Virus record (IMG/VR): IMGVR_UViG_3300021197_001785
Coordinates: 1-20,113 of that record
Reading direction: 5' to 3' (one strand)
DNA length: 20,113 nt
From: a virus
Shown: piece by piece, positions 6,529-11,459 of the stretch
Layout: each line of letters starts with the position of its first letter
How positions within the stretch are numbered: position 1 is the first letter of the stretch
Position numbers and translations under genes: made by a program
Notes under the pieces: generated by a model
The model's input: only the letters and a program-made list of their open reading frames with translations
Database searches by the model: none
What the model was told of the DNA's origin: nothing

Positions 6529-7622
6529 AATAATTCACTTTCAAAAATTGCCGTAAATATCTCAGATGCTACCTGAGGAACAATCGCATTGCCCAACGCT
6601 TTCAGCCTCTTAGCCCTGTCCTTCTGCCCTTTAGTCACTCTTGGGACTCCTCGTTCCCAACCTTCGTCCACCCAGGTGGATAGCCTTGGAGTATTTCTAC
6701 CCAATCGGCTGAAAGTTGGTGATCGTTTTGATGCGTCCTCACTGCTTCGTCCAGATTGGCTTTGTATGTCGGACTGCCCATAAACCTGTTTTTCACTGCT
6801 CCCTTGGAATTTGCTGAACTCGGTGTCGGCCACATCTTTTGCTCTTCCATCACTACTTTTTGTCCGAGTGTCGCTAACCCTGGGTTCTTTATTCTTGATG
6901 GTGGTACTGTGCTTCCATCTTTGTAATCCCGCGCTCTGGGTGTCGGCCACATTTTCTCCGCATGGTTCACCGCATCCCTCAGCTTCACGCCCCACCTCAC
7001 CCCTTCCTTGTTCTTCCGACTGAAGCTGCCGTTCTGAACTATTCCCCCCTCCACATCCGCTGCCCTTGGTGTCGGCCACCATCCGCTGTTCATGCTGGGA
7101 GCCATCTGGTTCGCCTTGGCTGTGGGCGTATGCAATAATCCAGACTCTTTGGCGTCTGTGCGGGGCGTTTTTGGAGACAGCTCCAAATACGAGCGGCCAC
7201 GCATGGTAACCTTCATTTGAAAGACTAAGTAACACCTCGTCGATTCCCATTGAGAGGTGACCAACAACATTTTCAAAAACGCATACATTGGGTCTTGTTT
7301 GCTTAACGATTTCAAGCACCCACGGCCAGATGTGACGGTCATCTGCCGTGCCTTTGCGCTTCCCAGCTTGGGAAAAGGGTTGGCAAGGATATCCCGCTGT
7401 GAGGATTGAGACTTTACCGAAGTCTTTGGGGAAGGTTTTGACATCTTCGTAGATTGGGACGTTAGGCCAGTGCTTTCCGAGGACTTGCTGGCAGAACTTG
7501 TCTGGCTCACAGAAGGCGATTGTGGAAACATCTCGATTTGTTCTTCGTCCAGCGTCTGCGATTGCGAGGGCAAATCCTCCGATTCCGCTGCAGAGGTCAA
7601 GATGTGTGATTTCTCCATTCAT
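6525..7622 (-). CDS. DNA (cytosine-5)-methyltransferase, phage Dcm-type
   Basis: Transfers methyl from SAM to C5 of cytosine in a specific DNA site. All core motifs are in frame over 365 aa: motif I LDLCSGIGGFA (8-18), motif IV with catalytic Cys80 in GYPCQPFSQAGKR, motif VI ENV (117-119), motif VIII HRRQRVWIIA (about 155-164) and motif X-like LGNAIVPQ near residue 343. The variable recognition region (about 170-300) is hydrophilic and built of repeated VADT/VSDT units. The start ATG overlaps the previous stop (ATGA) behind GGAGG with four bases spacing. A second long open frame, 6635-7618, overlaps almost the whole gene. No restriction endonuclease is nearby, so it is probably a solitary modification enzyme. 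Confidence 0.95.
   Translation of the reverse strand: MNGEITHLDLCSGIGGFALAIADAGRRTNRDVSTIAFCEPDKFCQQVLGKHWPNVPIYEDVKTFPKDFGKVSILTAGYPCQPFSQAGKRKGTADDRHIWPWVLEIVKQTRPNVCVFENVVGHLSMGIDEVLLSLSNEGYHAWPLVFGAVSKNAPHRRQRVWIIAYAHSQGEPDGSQHEQRMVADTKGSGCGGGNSSERQLQSEEQGRGEVGREAEGCGEPCGENVADTQSAGLQRWKHSTTIKNKEPRVSDTRTKSSDGRAKDVADTEFSKFQGSSEKQVYGQSDIQSQSGRSSEDASKRSPTFSRLGRNTPRLSTWVDEGWERGVPRVTKGQKDRAKRLKALGNAIVPQVASEIFTAIFESELL
6635..7618 (-). CDS. Overlapping alternate-frame ORF with WPTP repeats
   Basis: A 327-codon frame on the same strand as the methyltransferase but in another phase, open along nearly its whole length. Its ATG (7618) lies four bases after the methyltransferase ATG (ATGAATG) and can use the same GGAGG at eight bases, a better spacing. 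The N-terminal third is Ser-rich and low-complexity. Then come LVTSQWESTRCYLVFQMKV, LLHTPTAKAN, and three units headed WWPTPRAADVEGG, MWPTPRARDYKDG and MWPTPSSANSKG, ending in DWVEILQGYPPGWT. From memory, proteins with repeated (W/L)PTP units and a WVEWLMGFPxGWT-like end are common in phage and bacterial databases near cytosine methyltransferases. It may be a real overprinted gene or an echo of the VADT repeats; I cannot decide from one sequence. Confidence 0.35.
   Translation of the reverse strand: MEKSHILTSAAESEDLPSQSQTLDEEQIEMFPQSPSVSQTSSASKSSESTGLTSQSTKMSKPSPKTSVKSQSSQRDILANPFPKLGSAKARQMTVTSGRGCLKSLSKQDPMYAFLKMLLVTSQWESTRCYLVFQMKVTMRGRSYLELSPKTPRTDAKESGLLHTPTAKANQMAPSMNSGWWPTPRAADVEGGIVQNGSFSRKNKEGVRWGVKLRDAVNHAEKMWPTPRARDYKDGSTVPPSRIKNPGLATLGQKVVMEEQKMWPTPSSANSKGAVKNRFMGSPTYKANLDEAVRTHQNDHQLSADWVEILQGYPPGWTKVGNEESQE
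6822..7080. repeat. Three spaced copies of a 12-base repeat inside the methyltransferase gene
   Basis: GGTGTCGGCCAC occurs at 6822-6833, 6939-6950 and 7068-7079, 117 and 129 bases apart, both multiples of three. On the coding strand each encodes VADT in the methyltransferase frame and WPTP in the overlapping frame. A diverged fourth unit encodes VSDT. The spacing suggests internal duplication of a roughly 40-codon unit in the target-recognition region. Confidence 0.8.
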
Positions 7623-8233
7623 ATTGCCTCCAGTATTTTGTTGACCTCATCAGATCGGTCAGGTTTTTCTTGAGAAAATTCAATTTTTTTGTTCAGCCAA
7701 GTTACACCAAAGGACATTCGGCAGGATTTTATTTCTGTTCCTTTTTCAATATGCCAAGCTTTCCACAAATTAAATTCAGTCGGGATGTTCAAAGAGGGAA
7801 ATTGTTTCGATAATTCAGTGTTCCACTTTTCTGGTAAAACTAAATCTTCAGAGAAAATTATTTTTGGCTTAATCTTCTCTTCTCTTCTCTTTACTATATT
7901 CTCTTTCTCTTCTCTTCTCTTCTCTATGTCATCAACTTGATATCCTTCTGATATCATCTTGTTATCATCTTGAATAATCCAATGATTTAAGTGGCTTATA
8001 GATTTTTCAATAACTTTGATATCTTTACGTAATCGAAATGATATAGTTTTGATATCAGGGAGATATCCATCTGTCTCAGAACCCAATAACCATAATTCTA
8101 CAAGTATTTTTGCATCGATTGGTTCTAAATTTGCCCACTCAATATCATTCAATAATCCGCGATAAACTTTGATCCAAATTGGGCTTCTATCTTTGAAATG
8201 TTGAAAGTCATTCCAGTTTTTAATTTTATACAT
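7619..8233 (-). CDS. Phage replication initiator (lambda O-like organiser)
   Basis: A 204-aa protein with an N-terminal winged-helix-like region of the phage replisome-organiser type: WIKVYRGLLNDIEWANLEP, then ILVELWLLGSETDGYLPDI and ISFRLR. A charged linker follows (KRREEKE/KRREEK repeats, about 107-123). The C-terminal domain (FSEDLVLPEKWNTELSKQF to MSFGVTWLNKKIEF) resembles ends of phage initiators that contact the loader or helicase. The coding DNA for the linker and the stretch before it carries the iteron array and pyrimidine tract described separately, as in lambda O. The start at 8233 overlaps the previous gene by eight bases behind AAGGAT. Downstream are the methyltransferase and the possible loader. 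Confidence 0.75.
   Translation of the reverse strand: MYKIKNWNDFQHFKDRSPIWIKVYRGLLNDIEWANLEPIDAKILVELWLLGSETDGYLPDIKTISFRLRKDIKVIEKSISHLNHWIIQDDNKMISEGYQVDDIEKRREEKENIVKRREEKIKPKIIFSEDLVLPEKWNTELSKQFPSLNIPTEFNLWKAWHIEKGTEIKSCRMSFGVTWLNKKIEFSQEKPDRSDEVNKILEAI
7873..8070. other. Putative replication origin: 11-bp iterons beside a pyrimidine tract, inside the initiator gene
   Basis: Copies of a TTGATATC-like word recur at exact 11-base steps. One cluster starts at 7937 (TTGATATC), 7948 (CTGATATC), 7959 (TTGTTATC) and 7970 (TTGAATAATCC). A second starts at 8016 (TTGATATC), 8027 (weak), 8038 (ATGATATA), 8049 (TTGATATC) and 8060 (GAGATATC). To their left, 7873-7925 is almost purely pyrimidine on the plus strand, with repeated TCTTC pentamers and an AT-rich break. 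Iterons beside an easily melted, strand-biased tract within the initiator gene match the lambda origin layout. Because 11 is not a multiple of 3, the repeat cannot come from repeated amino acids. Confidence 0.65.
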
Positions 8234-8420
8234 TGTTGATCCTTAATTGCGTCAGATATTCGGCTTCCGATTTTCTCTGACAGGTTGCACAAATATCCAC
8301 GCCACCTACTCTTATTATTTCTGTTGTCTCAGTTTCAGTAATTTCACAGAAATGCCTTCTGATTATTTTTTTTGGTTGTTTATTTACGAATCCTTCCCCT
8401 CGACATTCGGGACACTTCAT
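8226..8420 (-). CDS. Mini zinc-finger protein (DnaJ-type CxxCxGxG)
   Basis: A 64-aa protein opening with MKCPECRGEGF, a DnaJ-type CxxCxGxG half-site, and carrying a second pair, CATC, near residue 44. Four Cys could bind one zinc. Between them is a basic then Thr/Glu-rich stretch. Such small proteins are frequent in phage early operons and may bind nucleic acid or a host protein. It overlaps the nuclease gene by four bases (ATGA) and the initiator by eight. A relative-looking CPRCRGEG protein lies at 17367-17501. No specific function can be assigned. Confidence 0.75.
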   Translation of the reverse strand: MKCPECRGEGFVNKQPKKIIRRHFCEITETETTEIIRVGGVDICATCQRKSEAEYLTQLRINNV

Positions 8421-8734
8421 TTTTTTATAAGCTCTAAAAATACTTGTTCTGGGAGAACGAAAAACGGGTCTTGCCTGTCCTCTTTAATCACAAGAAAATC
8501 ATTGTCCCCCAGTGCGTCTCGCCAAAATTTCGGAATTGCTTTTCTAGCTTTCACCTCTCCACAAAATGGGGCTGGCCTGCCAGCAACGTAGACATCTACG
8601 TCGTGTGATTTTGTTGCCCCAAATTGCCCACGCCTTGCATCTATTCGTTCGGCCTTATTCCCATTGTCTTCAAAAAGCTGAACAACCCATCGCTCAACGC
8701 GAGAACCTTTAATTTTTGCAGATCGACCACCCAT
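8417..8734 (-). CDS. PD-(D/E)xK nuclease, possible Holliday-junction resolvase
   Basis: A 105-aa protein with the pattern of an archaeal Hjc-like/VRR-type nuclease: an early Glu in SRVERWVVQLFED, then DVDVYVAG with the catalytic Asp, and GEVKARK supplying the E-x-K. It probably cleaves branched DNA formed during replication and recombination, but other PD-(D/E)xK activities are possible. The start is taken as the ATG at 8734, which overlaps the previous stop as TGATG. The TTG three bases upstream is less likely. It lies near the start of the replication operon, upstream of the initiator. Confidence 0.7.
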   Translation of the reverse strand: MGGRSAKIKGSRVERWVVQLFEDNGNKAERIDARRGQFGATKSHDVDVYVAGRPAPFCGEVKARKAIPKFWRDALGDNDFLVIKEDRQDPFFVLPEQVFLELIKK

Positions 8735-9093
8735 CAAGCGTATACGTCCACACCTGTGGTTTTCTTGGGAGCAACTTCTGTCGGCTCGTCTTTTAACGGT
8801 CTTGTTCTAAAAAACCCTTCGTATTCTGGGTAGTCTTTCATAAACTTACGAGAGTAATATCCTATCTTGTCGTTAGATATTTTGAAGTCTCCAGCGTCTC
8901 TCACGACTGAGGTCTCCCATCGGATACGGTTTATAATAAACCAAGCCGACAATTTTTGGTGACCACTTTCAATCGCTTCGAAGGTGAAACGTTTGAACAG
9001 ATTGTAGACATCAGGATGTCTTCCGTGCCATTCGACAAATTTTTGATAATTAGTTGGTTTAAAATTAATTTCAAAATTAAAATCTGTTTGCAT
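8734..9093 (-). CDS. Conserved phage early protein of unknown function
   Basis: A 119-aa protein, first gene of the leftward early operon. It has the pattern of a hypothetical family I recall from many proteobacterial phages: FVEWHGRHPDVYNLFKRF, GHQKLSAWFIINRIRWET, KISNDKIGYYSRKFM and a Pro/Gly-Phe-Phe-Arg element (YEGFFRTRP). It looks helical with basic patches; no catalytic motif is evident. AGGAG lies in the leader about six bases before ATG. The promoter should be that at 9172-9201. Its stop overlaps the nuclease start. Confidence 0.75.
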   Translation of the reverse strand: MQTDFNFEINFKPTNYQKFVEWHGRHPDVYNLFKRFTFEAIESGHQKLSAWFIINRIRWETSVVRDAGDFKISNDKIGYYSRKFMKDYPEYEGFFRTRPLKDEPTEVAPKKTTGVDVYA

Positions 9094-9108
9094 CTTTTTC
9101 TCCTAAAT

Positions 9109-9138
9109 TTGACAAGTTGATCTAAGTCGTGGTTTAAT
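9109..9138 (+). promoter_or_regulatory. Rightward promoter for the regulator genes
   Basis: TTGACA at 9109-9114, an 18-base spacer and TTTAAT at 9133-9138 form a near-consensus sigma70 promoter. Transcription would start near 9145 and run through the CTAG operators into the genes at 9215 and 9938, so the regulators could control their own synthesis. Confidence 0.55.
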
Positions 9139-9160
9139 ATACTAGCTATATTATTTATAA

Positions 9161-9173
9161 CTAGTTTAACTAG
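9161..9173. promoter_or_regulatory. Operator palindrome, leftward promoter copy
   Basis: CTAGTTTAACTAG has CTAG half-sites separated by five bases. A copy differing at two of 13 positions lies in the rightward promoter at 10300-10312. The similarity continues to 18 of 21 bases when the following eight bases are included. Confidence 0.6.
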
Positions 9174-9201
9174 ATTAATCTATTAATTAGTAATTTGTCA
9201 A
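9172..9201 (-). promoter_or_regulatory. Leftward early promoter overlapped by operator
   Basis: On the minus strand TTGACA (9201-9196), an 18-base spacer and a weak TAATCT (9177-9172) form a promoter for the replication operon. The palindrome CTAGTTTAACTAG at 9161-9173 touches the -10 and the start region, where a bound repressor would block transcription. It corresponds to lambda PR. Confidence 0.5.
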
Positions 9202-9214
9202 CTAAAAGGAAAAA

Positions 9215-9841
9215 ATGATGAACAACGTAAGAAAATTTAAGGACTACAAAAAAAATCAGCCATATAATAATTTTGAGAAAAGACACCCAGATTTGGCGCA
9301 ATGGATTGCGTCAAAATCTAACGGCCCCTTTTTTAAATTCTGCCAAATGTTAGCTGAAGATATTAAAGAATCACATGATCAGGTCTCATCAAAACCATGC
9401 ACTCAATATTTTTATTCAACACGCAATAGAAGAATGGTGGGTGGCGTTTTGATGGCAAATTTTTGGGAAGCAAATAAAAATAAATCGATGTCAATCGGTT
9501 CTCGTTTCGATAGTTTTTTATATATTGGAACGCCAAAAACAATCAAAACAATTTTAGATGAATGTGTTGACGGAGGGTTTGTTTATAAAGATAAACCACA
9601 CGCAACAGCAAGACATTGGACTGCCAAGTATGTTTATTTCCCAACACCTATTATGATTCAAAGTTGGATTGCAATGGCTGAACAAAAAATAAACAAACTG
9701 CACGAACTTAACATCACAAAAACCATGGATATAATAAACAGTTGGGATAATAAAAATACGGATTCAATTTTAAATAATCATCCTCATCATGAACAATTTA
9801 CGAATATGCTTCAGAGAGAAATTGAAAATATAATTGAATAG
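9215..9841 (+). CDS. Unknown immunity-region protein, possibly winged-helix regulator
   Basis: A 208-aa, Asn/Lys-rich protein starting ATGATG behind AAAAGGA (the second ATG, at 9218, is also possible). Residues about 92-120 (SIGSRFDSFLYIGTPKTIK then TILDECVDGGFVYKD) look like a winged-helix recognition helix followed by a wing, as in MarR-type regulators, followed by a basic, aromatic strand (HWTAKYVYFPTP). The C-terminus is helical. It is the first gene right of the control region and stands where lambda cI is. It is a candidate for the repressor of the shared CTAG operators, alone or with the HTH protein downstream. I do not recognise the family. Confidence 0.8.
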   Translation: MMNNVRKFKDYKKNQPYNNFEKRHPDLAQWIASKSNGPFFKFCQMLAEDIKESHDQVSSKPCTQYFYSTRNRRMVGGVLMANFWEANKNKSMSIGSRFDSFLYIGTPKTIKTILDECVDGGFVYKDKPHATARHWTAKYVYFPTPIMIQSWIAMAEQKINKLHELNITKTMDIINSWDNKNTDSILNNHPHHEQFTNMLQREIENIIE

Positions 9842-9870
9842 GGAATAATTCCCTAAGGAAAGTTTCCTTA
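9840..9870. repeat. Two abutting perfect palindromes after the regulator gene
   Basis: AGGGAATAATTCCCT (9840-9854, loop TAA) is followed by TAAGGAAAGTTTCCTTA (9854-9870, centre G), with centres 15 bases apart. The first overlaps the stop codon of the 9215 gene. Neither is followed by a T run, so they are not typical terminators. They could be operator sites for the HTH gene downstream or RNA hairpins protecting the transcript end. Confidence 0.6.
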
Positions 9871-9937
9871 TAGACACGATTAAGAAAACTTAATATTTTA
9901 TTAACTTGAACGAAAACAAAAACTGAGTTAATGAAAT

Positions 9938-10270
9938 ATGTTACAGATACTAGATAAATATCAACCAAGCGATACAGGGTACTACCCTAATGATAATATG
10001 CCAATAGAGAGAAGGCCAAAAGATTATGTTGAAGCCGCTGGCAAGAGATTGCGACAAGCAAGGCTTGCGCTTGGATTTTCGCAAAAAGATTTTTGTCAGT
10101 TATTAGATGTCAAAACGGGAATTTATAGCGCATGGGAAAATGGTAATTATTTAATTGATCCATTTATAGCGACAAAAATATCAAATGATTTTAACATTCC
10201 TATGGATTTCATTTATGGTGGAAAGAAAGATAATTTGCCTACGAAGCTAAGAGACTATTTATTTAATTAA
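9938..10270 (+). CDS. XRE-family helix-turn-helix regulator (Cro/CI-like)
   Basis: A 110-aa DNA-binding protein. The HTH_3-type domain covers about residues 34-95: GKRLRQARLALGFSQKDFCQ, LLDVKTGIYSAWENGNYL, then IATKISNDFNIPMDFIYGG. There is no C-terminal LexA/CI autocleavage domain, so induction would not be by RecA-stimulated self-cleavage of this protein. The start at 9938 has no clear SD; an in-frame ATG at 9998 would still keep the domain. It probably acts on the CTAG operators at 9161-9173 and 10300-10312 or on the palindromes at 9840-9870. Whether it is the lysogenic repressor or the Cro-like partner of the 9215 product cannot be told. Confidence 0.88.
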   Translation: MLQILDKYQPSDTGYYPNDNMPIERRPKDYVEAAGKRLRQARLALGFSQKDFCQLLDVKTGIYSAWENGNYLIDPFIATKISNDFNIPMDFIYGGKKDNLPTKLRDYLFN

Positions 10271-10290
10271 TTAGTTTTTTCTAGTAATAG

Positions 10291-10320
10291 TTGACATATC
10301 TAGGTAAACTAGATTAAACT
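10291..10320 (+). promoter_or_regulatory. Rightward recombination-operon promoter with operator in its spacer
   Basis: TTGACA (10291-10296), an 18-base spacer and TAAACT (10315-10320). The spacer contains the palindrome CTAGGTAAACTAG (10300-10312), a near copy of the operator at 9161-9173, so a bound repressor would sit between -35 and -10. Predicted start is near 10327, giving a leader of about 24 bases before the ATG at 10351. It corresponds to lambda PL. Confidence 0.65.
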
Positions 10321-10350
10321 CCTTATATCAACAGATATAGGAGTTTTTTT
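10318..10350 (+). terminator. Terminator overlapping the promoter start and SD of the next gene
   Basis: ACTCCTTATATC pairs with GATATAGGAGT (11 bp with one bulged T, loop AACA) and is followed by a run of seven T ending right before ATG 10351. It would stop transcripts arriving from the regulator genes. A transcript started near 10327 lacks most of the 5' arm and so should not form the hairpin. The 3' arm holds TAGGAG, the SD of the next gene, which would be masked only in read-through RNA. Confidence 0.7.
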
Positions 10351-10554
10351 ATGAGACAATTAGATGCAGTTAAAGTTAAAGATATTATTGATCAAGTTTA
10401 TAATTTGATTGATCAAGCTGAGTCTAAATTAAAAGCCGCTGAAGATCACGGTGCAGATTTGGATTTCGCTGAAAATCATTTCCAAGAACTTTTTTTAACA
10501 ATCAAAAACATTGAAGACGATTGCAATGAAGTTCTTCAAGAAGAGGCCGCGTAA
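10351..10554 (+). CDS. Small acidic protein, first gene of the recombination operon
   Basis: A 67-aa, strongly acidic, helical protein (heptad-like VKDIIDQVYNLIDQAESKL, then DCNEVLQEEAA at the end). The start is firm: TAGGAG lies seven bases upstream across a T run. As first gene of a PL-like operon it is placed like lambda N or other early modulators, but it is acidic and lacks an arginine-rich N-terminus, so it does not look like an N antiterminator. Function unknown. Its stop overlaps the next start as TAATG. Confidence 0.75.
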   Translation: MRQLDAVKVKDIIDQVYNLIDQAESKLKAAEDHGADLDFAENHFQELFLTIKNIEDDCNEVLQEEAA

Positions 10555-10673
10555 TGAGAAAAATATTACGCGAAACCAACTCCATAGAATTTGTCAAAGA
10601 TTTTTGCGCCCTAGCCTCGATTTTTGGGGCTGGGGTCATTTGGCTATTTGTGGGCGAGGCTTTACTGCCATGA
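10554..10673 (+). CDS. Tiny single-span membrane protein
   Basis: A 39-codon frame starting in the TAATG overlap with the previous gene and ending at TGA 10671-10673. After a charged start (MRKILRETNSIEF) it has one hydrophobic segment, LASIFGAGVIWLFVGEALL, long enough to span the membrane. Coupled start and stop overlaps on both sides (TAATG, ATGA) argue that it is translated. A role in membrane targeting or superinfection effects is possible, but nothing specific is recognisable. Confidence 0.6.
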   Translation: MRKILRETNSIEFVKDFCALASIFGAGVIWLFVGEALLP

Positions 10674-10768
10674 CCGCAAATCAAATCGAACGAATTTTAA
10701 TTATCAACCATAAGAAATATTATCAACTTTTAAAGGAAACGAAAAATGGCACAAGCAAAGAAACTTGA
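10670..10768 (+). CDS. Tiny basic protein between membrane peptide and Erf
   Basis: A 32-codon frame starting in an ATGA overlap (10670-10673) with the membrane peptide and running 23 bases into erf. The product, starting MTANQIERILIINHKKYY, is basic. The overlap supports translation, perhaps mainly to couple ribosomes to erf. There is no detectable domain. It fills what would otherwise be an unexplained 70-base interval. Confidence 0.4.
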   Translation: MTANQIERILIINHKKYYQLLKETKNGTSKET

Positions 10769-11459
10769 AGTAATCCCAACACCAATTACCCCAGTAGATA
10801 TGTTGTCTACTGTAATTGAGCGAGGTGGGGACATTAACATTGATCAACTCACCAAGTTGATTGAGCTTAATGAACGCTTCCAGCAAAGCGAGGCACAAAA
10901 AACATTTAATGTAGCCATGTCGGAATTTCGCAGTAAAGTAACAAGCGTTAAAAAAACAAAAGAAGCCTTCAATTATTTTTACGCTGACCTCAATGAAATC
11001 GTTAAAACGATTCAGCCAGTTTTAAAAGAGTGTGGCTTATCGCATAGCTTTAGAACTAAATACGATGAGAATGGAATCCACGTAACGTGCGTTATAAAAC
11101 ACATCGACGGTCACGAAGAAAGCACGACACTCTCTGGTGGGCCAGATGTATCTGGTAGCAAAAATTCAATTCAAGCAATCGGAAGTTCAGTGACGTACTT
11201 ATCTCGTTACACTTTGATGGCGATGTTGGGTCTTGCCGCAGTTGATGACGATGACGGTGCATCGGCTGATGAGAAAATGCCATTAGAGTTAATCACACCC
11301 GATCAAGTAAAAGACATTAAATCTAAAATAGAAAAAGCTGGGGTTACTGAGGATCGGATTACGAATGTTTGTAAGGTTAATAAAATTGAGGAAATACCAG
11401 CCGACTGTTTTGATAGCGTAATTAAAAAGCTCGACATAACTATTAAGGGGAAAAAATAA
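10746..11459 (+). CDS. erf: ERF-family single-strand annealing protein
   Basis: Binds single-stranded DNA and anneals complementary strands during phage recombination and genome circularisation. The 237-aa protein has the ERF superfamily core: FNVAMSEFRSKVTSVKKTK, YFYADLNEIVKTIQPVLKE, then SGSKNSIQAIGSSVTYLSRY and the GLAAVDDDDG turn that ends the domain near residue 175. The C-terminal third is a charged tail. An AAGGA lies nine bases before the ATG. It is followed at once by the YqaJ exonuclease (TAATG overlap), the usual annealase-exonuclease pair of a two-component recombinase. Confidence 0.92.
   Translation: MAQAKKLEVIPTPITPVDMLSTVIERGGDINIDQLTKLIELNERFQQSEAQKTFNVAMSEFRSKVTSVKKTKEAFNYFYADLNEIVKTIQPVLKECGLSHSFRTKYDENGIHVTCVIKHIDGHEESTTLSGGPDVSGSKNSIQAIGSSVTYLSRYTLMAMLGLAAVDDDDGASADEKMPLELITPDQVKDIKSKIEKAGVTEDRITNVCKVNKIEEIPADCFDSVIKKLDITIKGKK

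Larger units (their letters stand above)
9094..9214. promoter_or_regulatory. Divergent immunity control region
   Basis: An AT-rich 121-base spacer between the leftward early operon and the rightward regulator genes. It contains opposing promoter-like sequences and three CTAG words at 9142, 9161 and 9170. The palindrome CTAGTTTAACTAG (9161-9173) overlaps the -10 of the leftward promoter. A longer imperfect palindrome, ACTAGCTATA-N5-TATAACTAGT, spans 9141-9165. The layout corresponds to the lambda OR region. Confidence 0.7.

Noticed and set aside
10511-10669. Upstream extension of the 32-codon ORF
   Set aside because: It overlaps two other frames with better starts; only the part from ATG 10670 has a coupled start.
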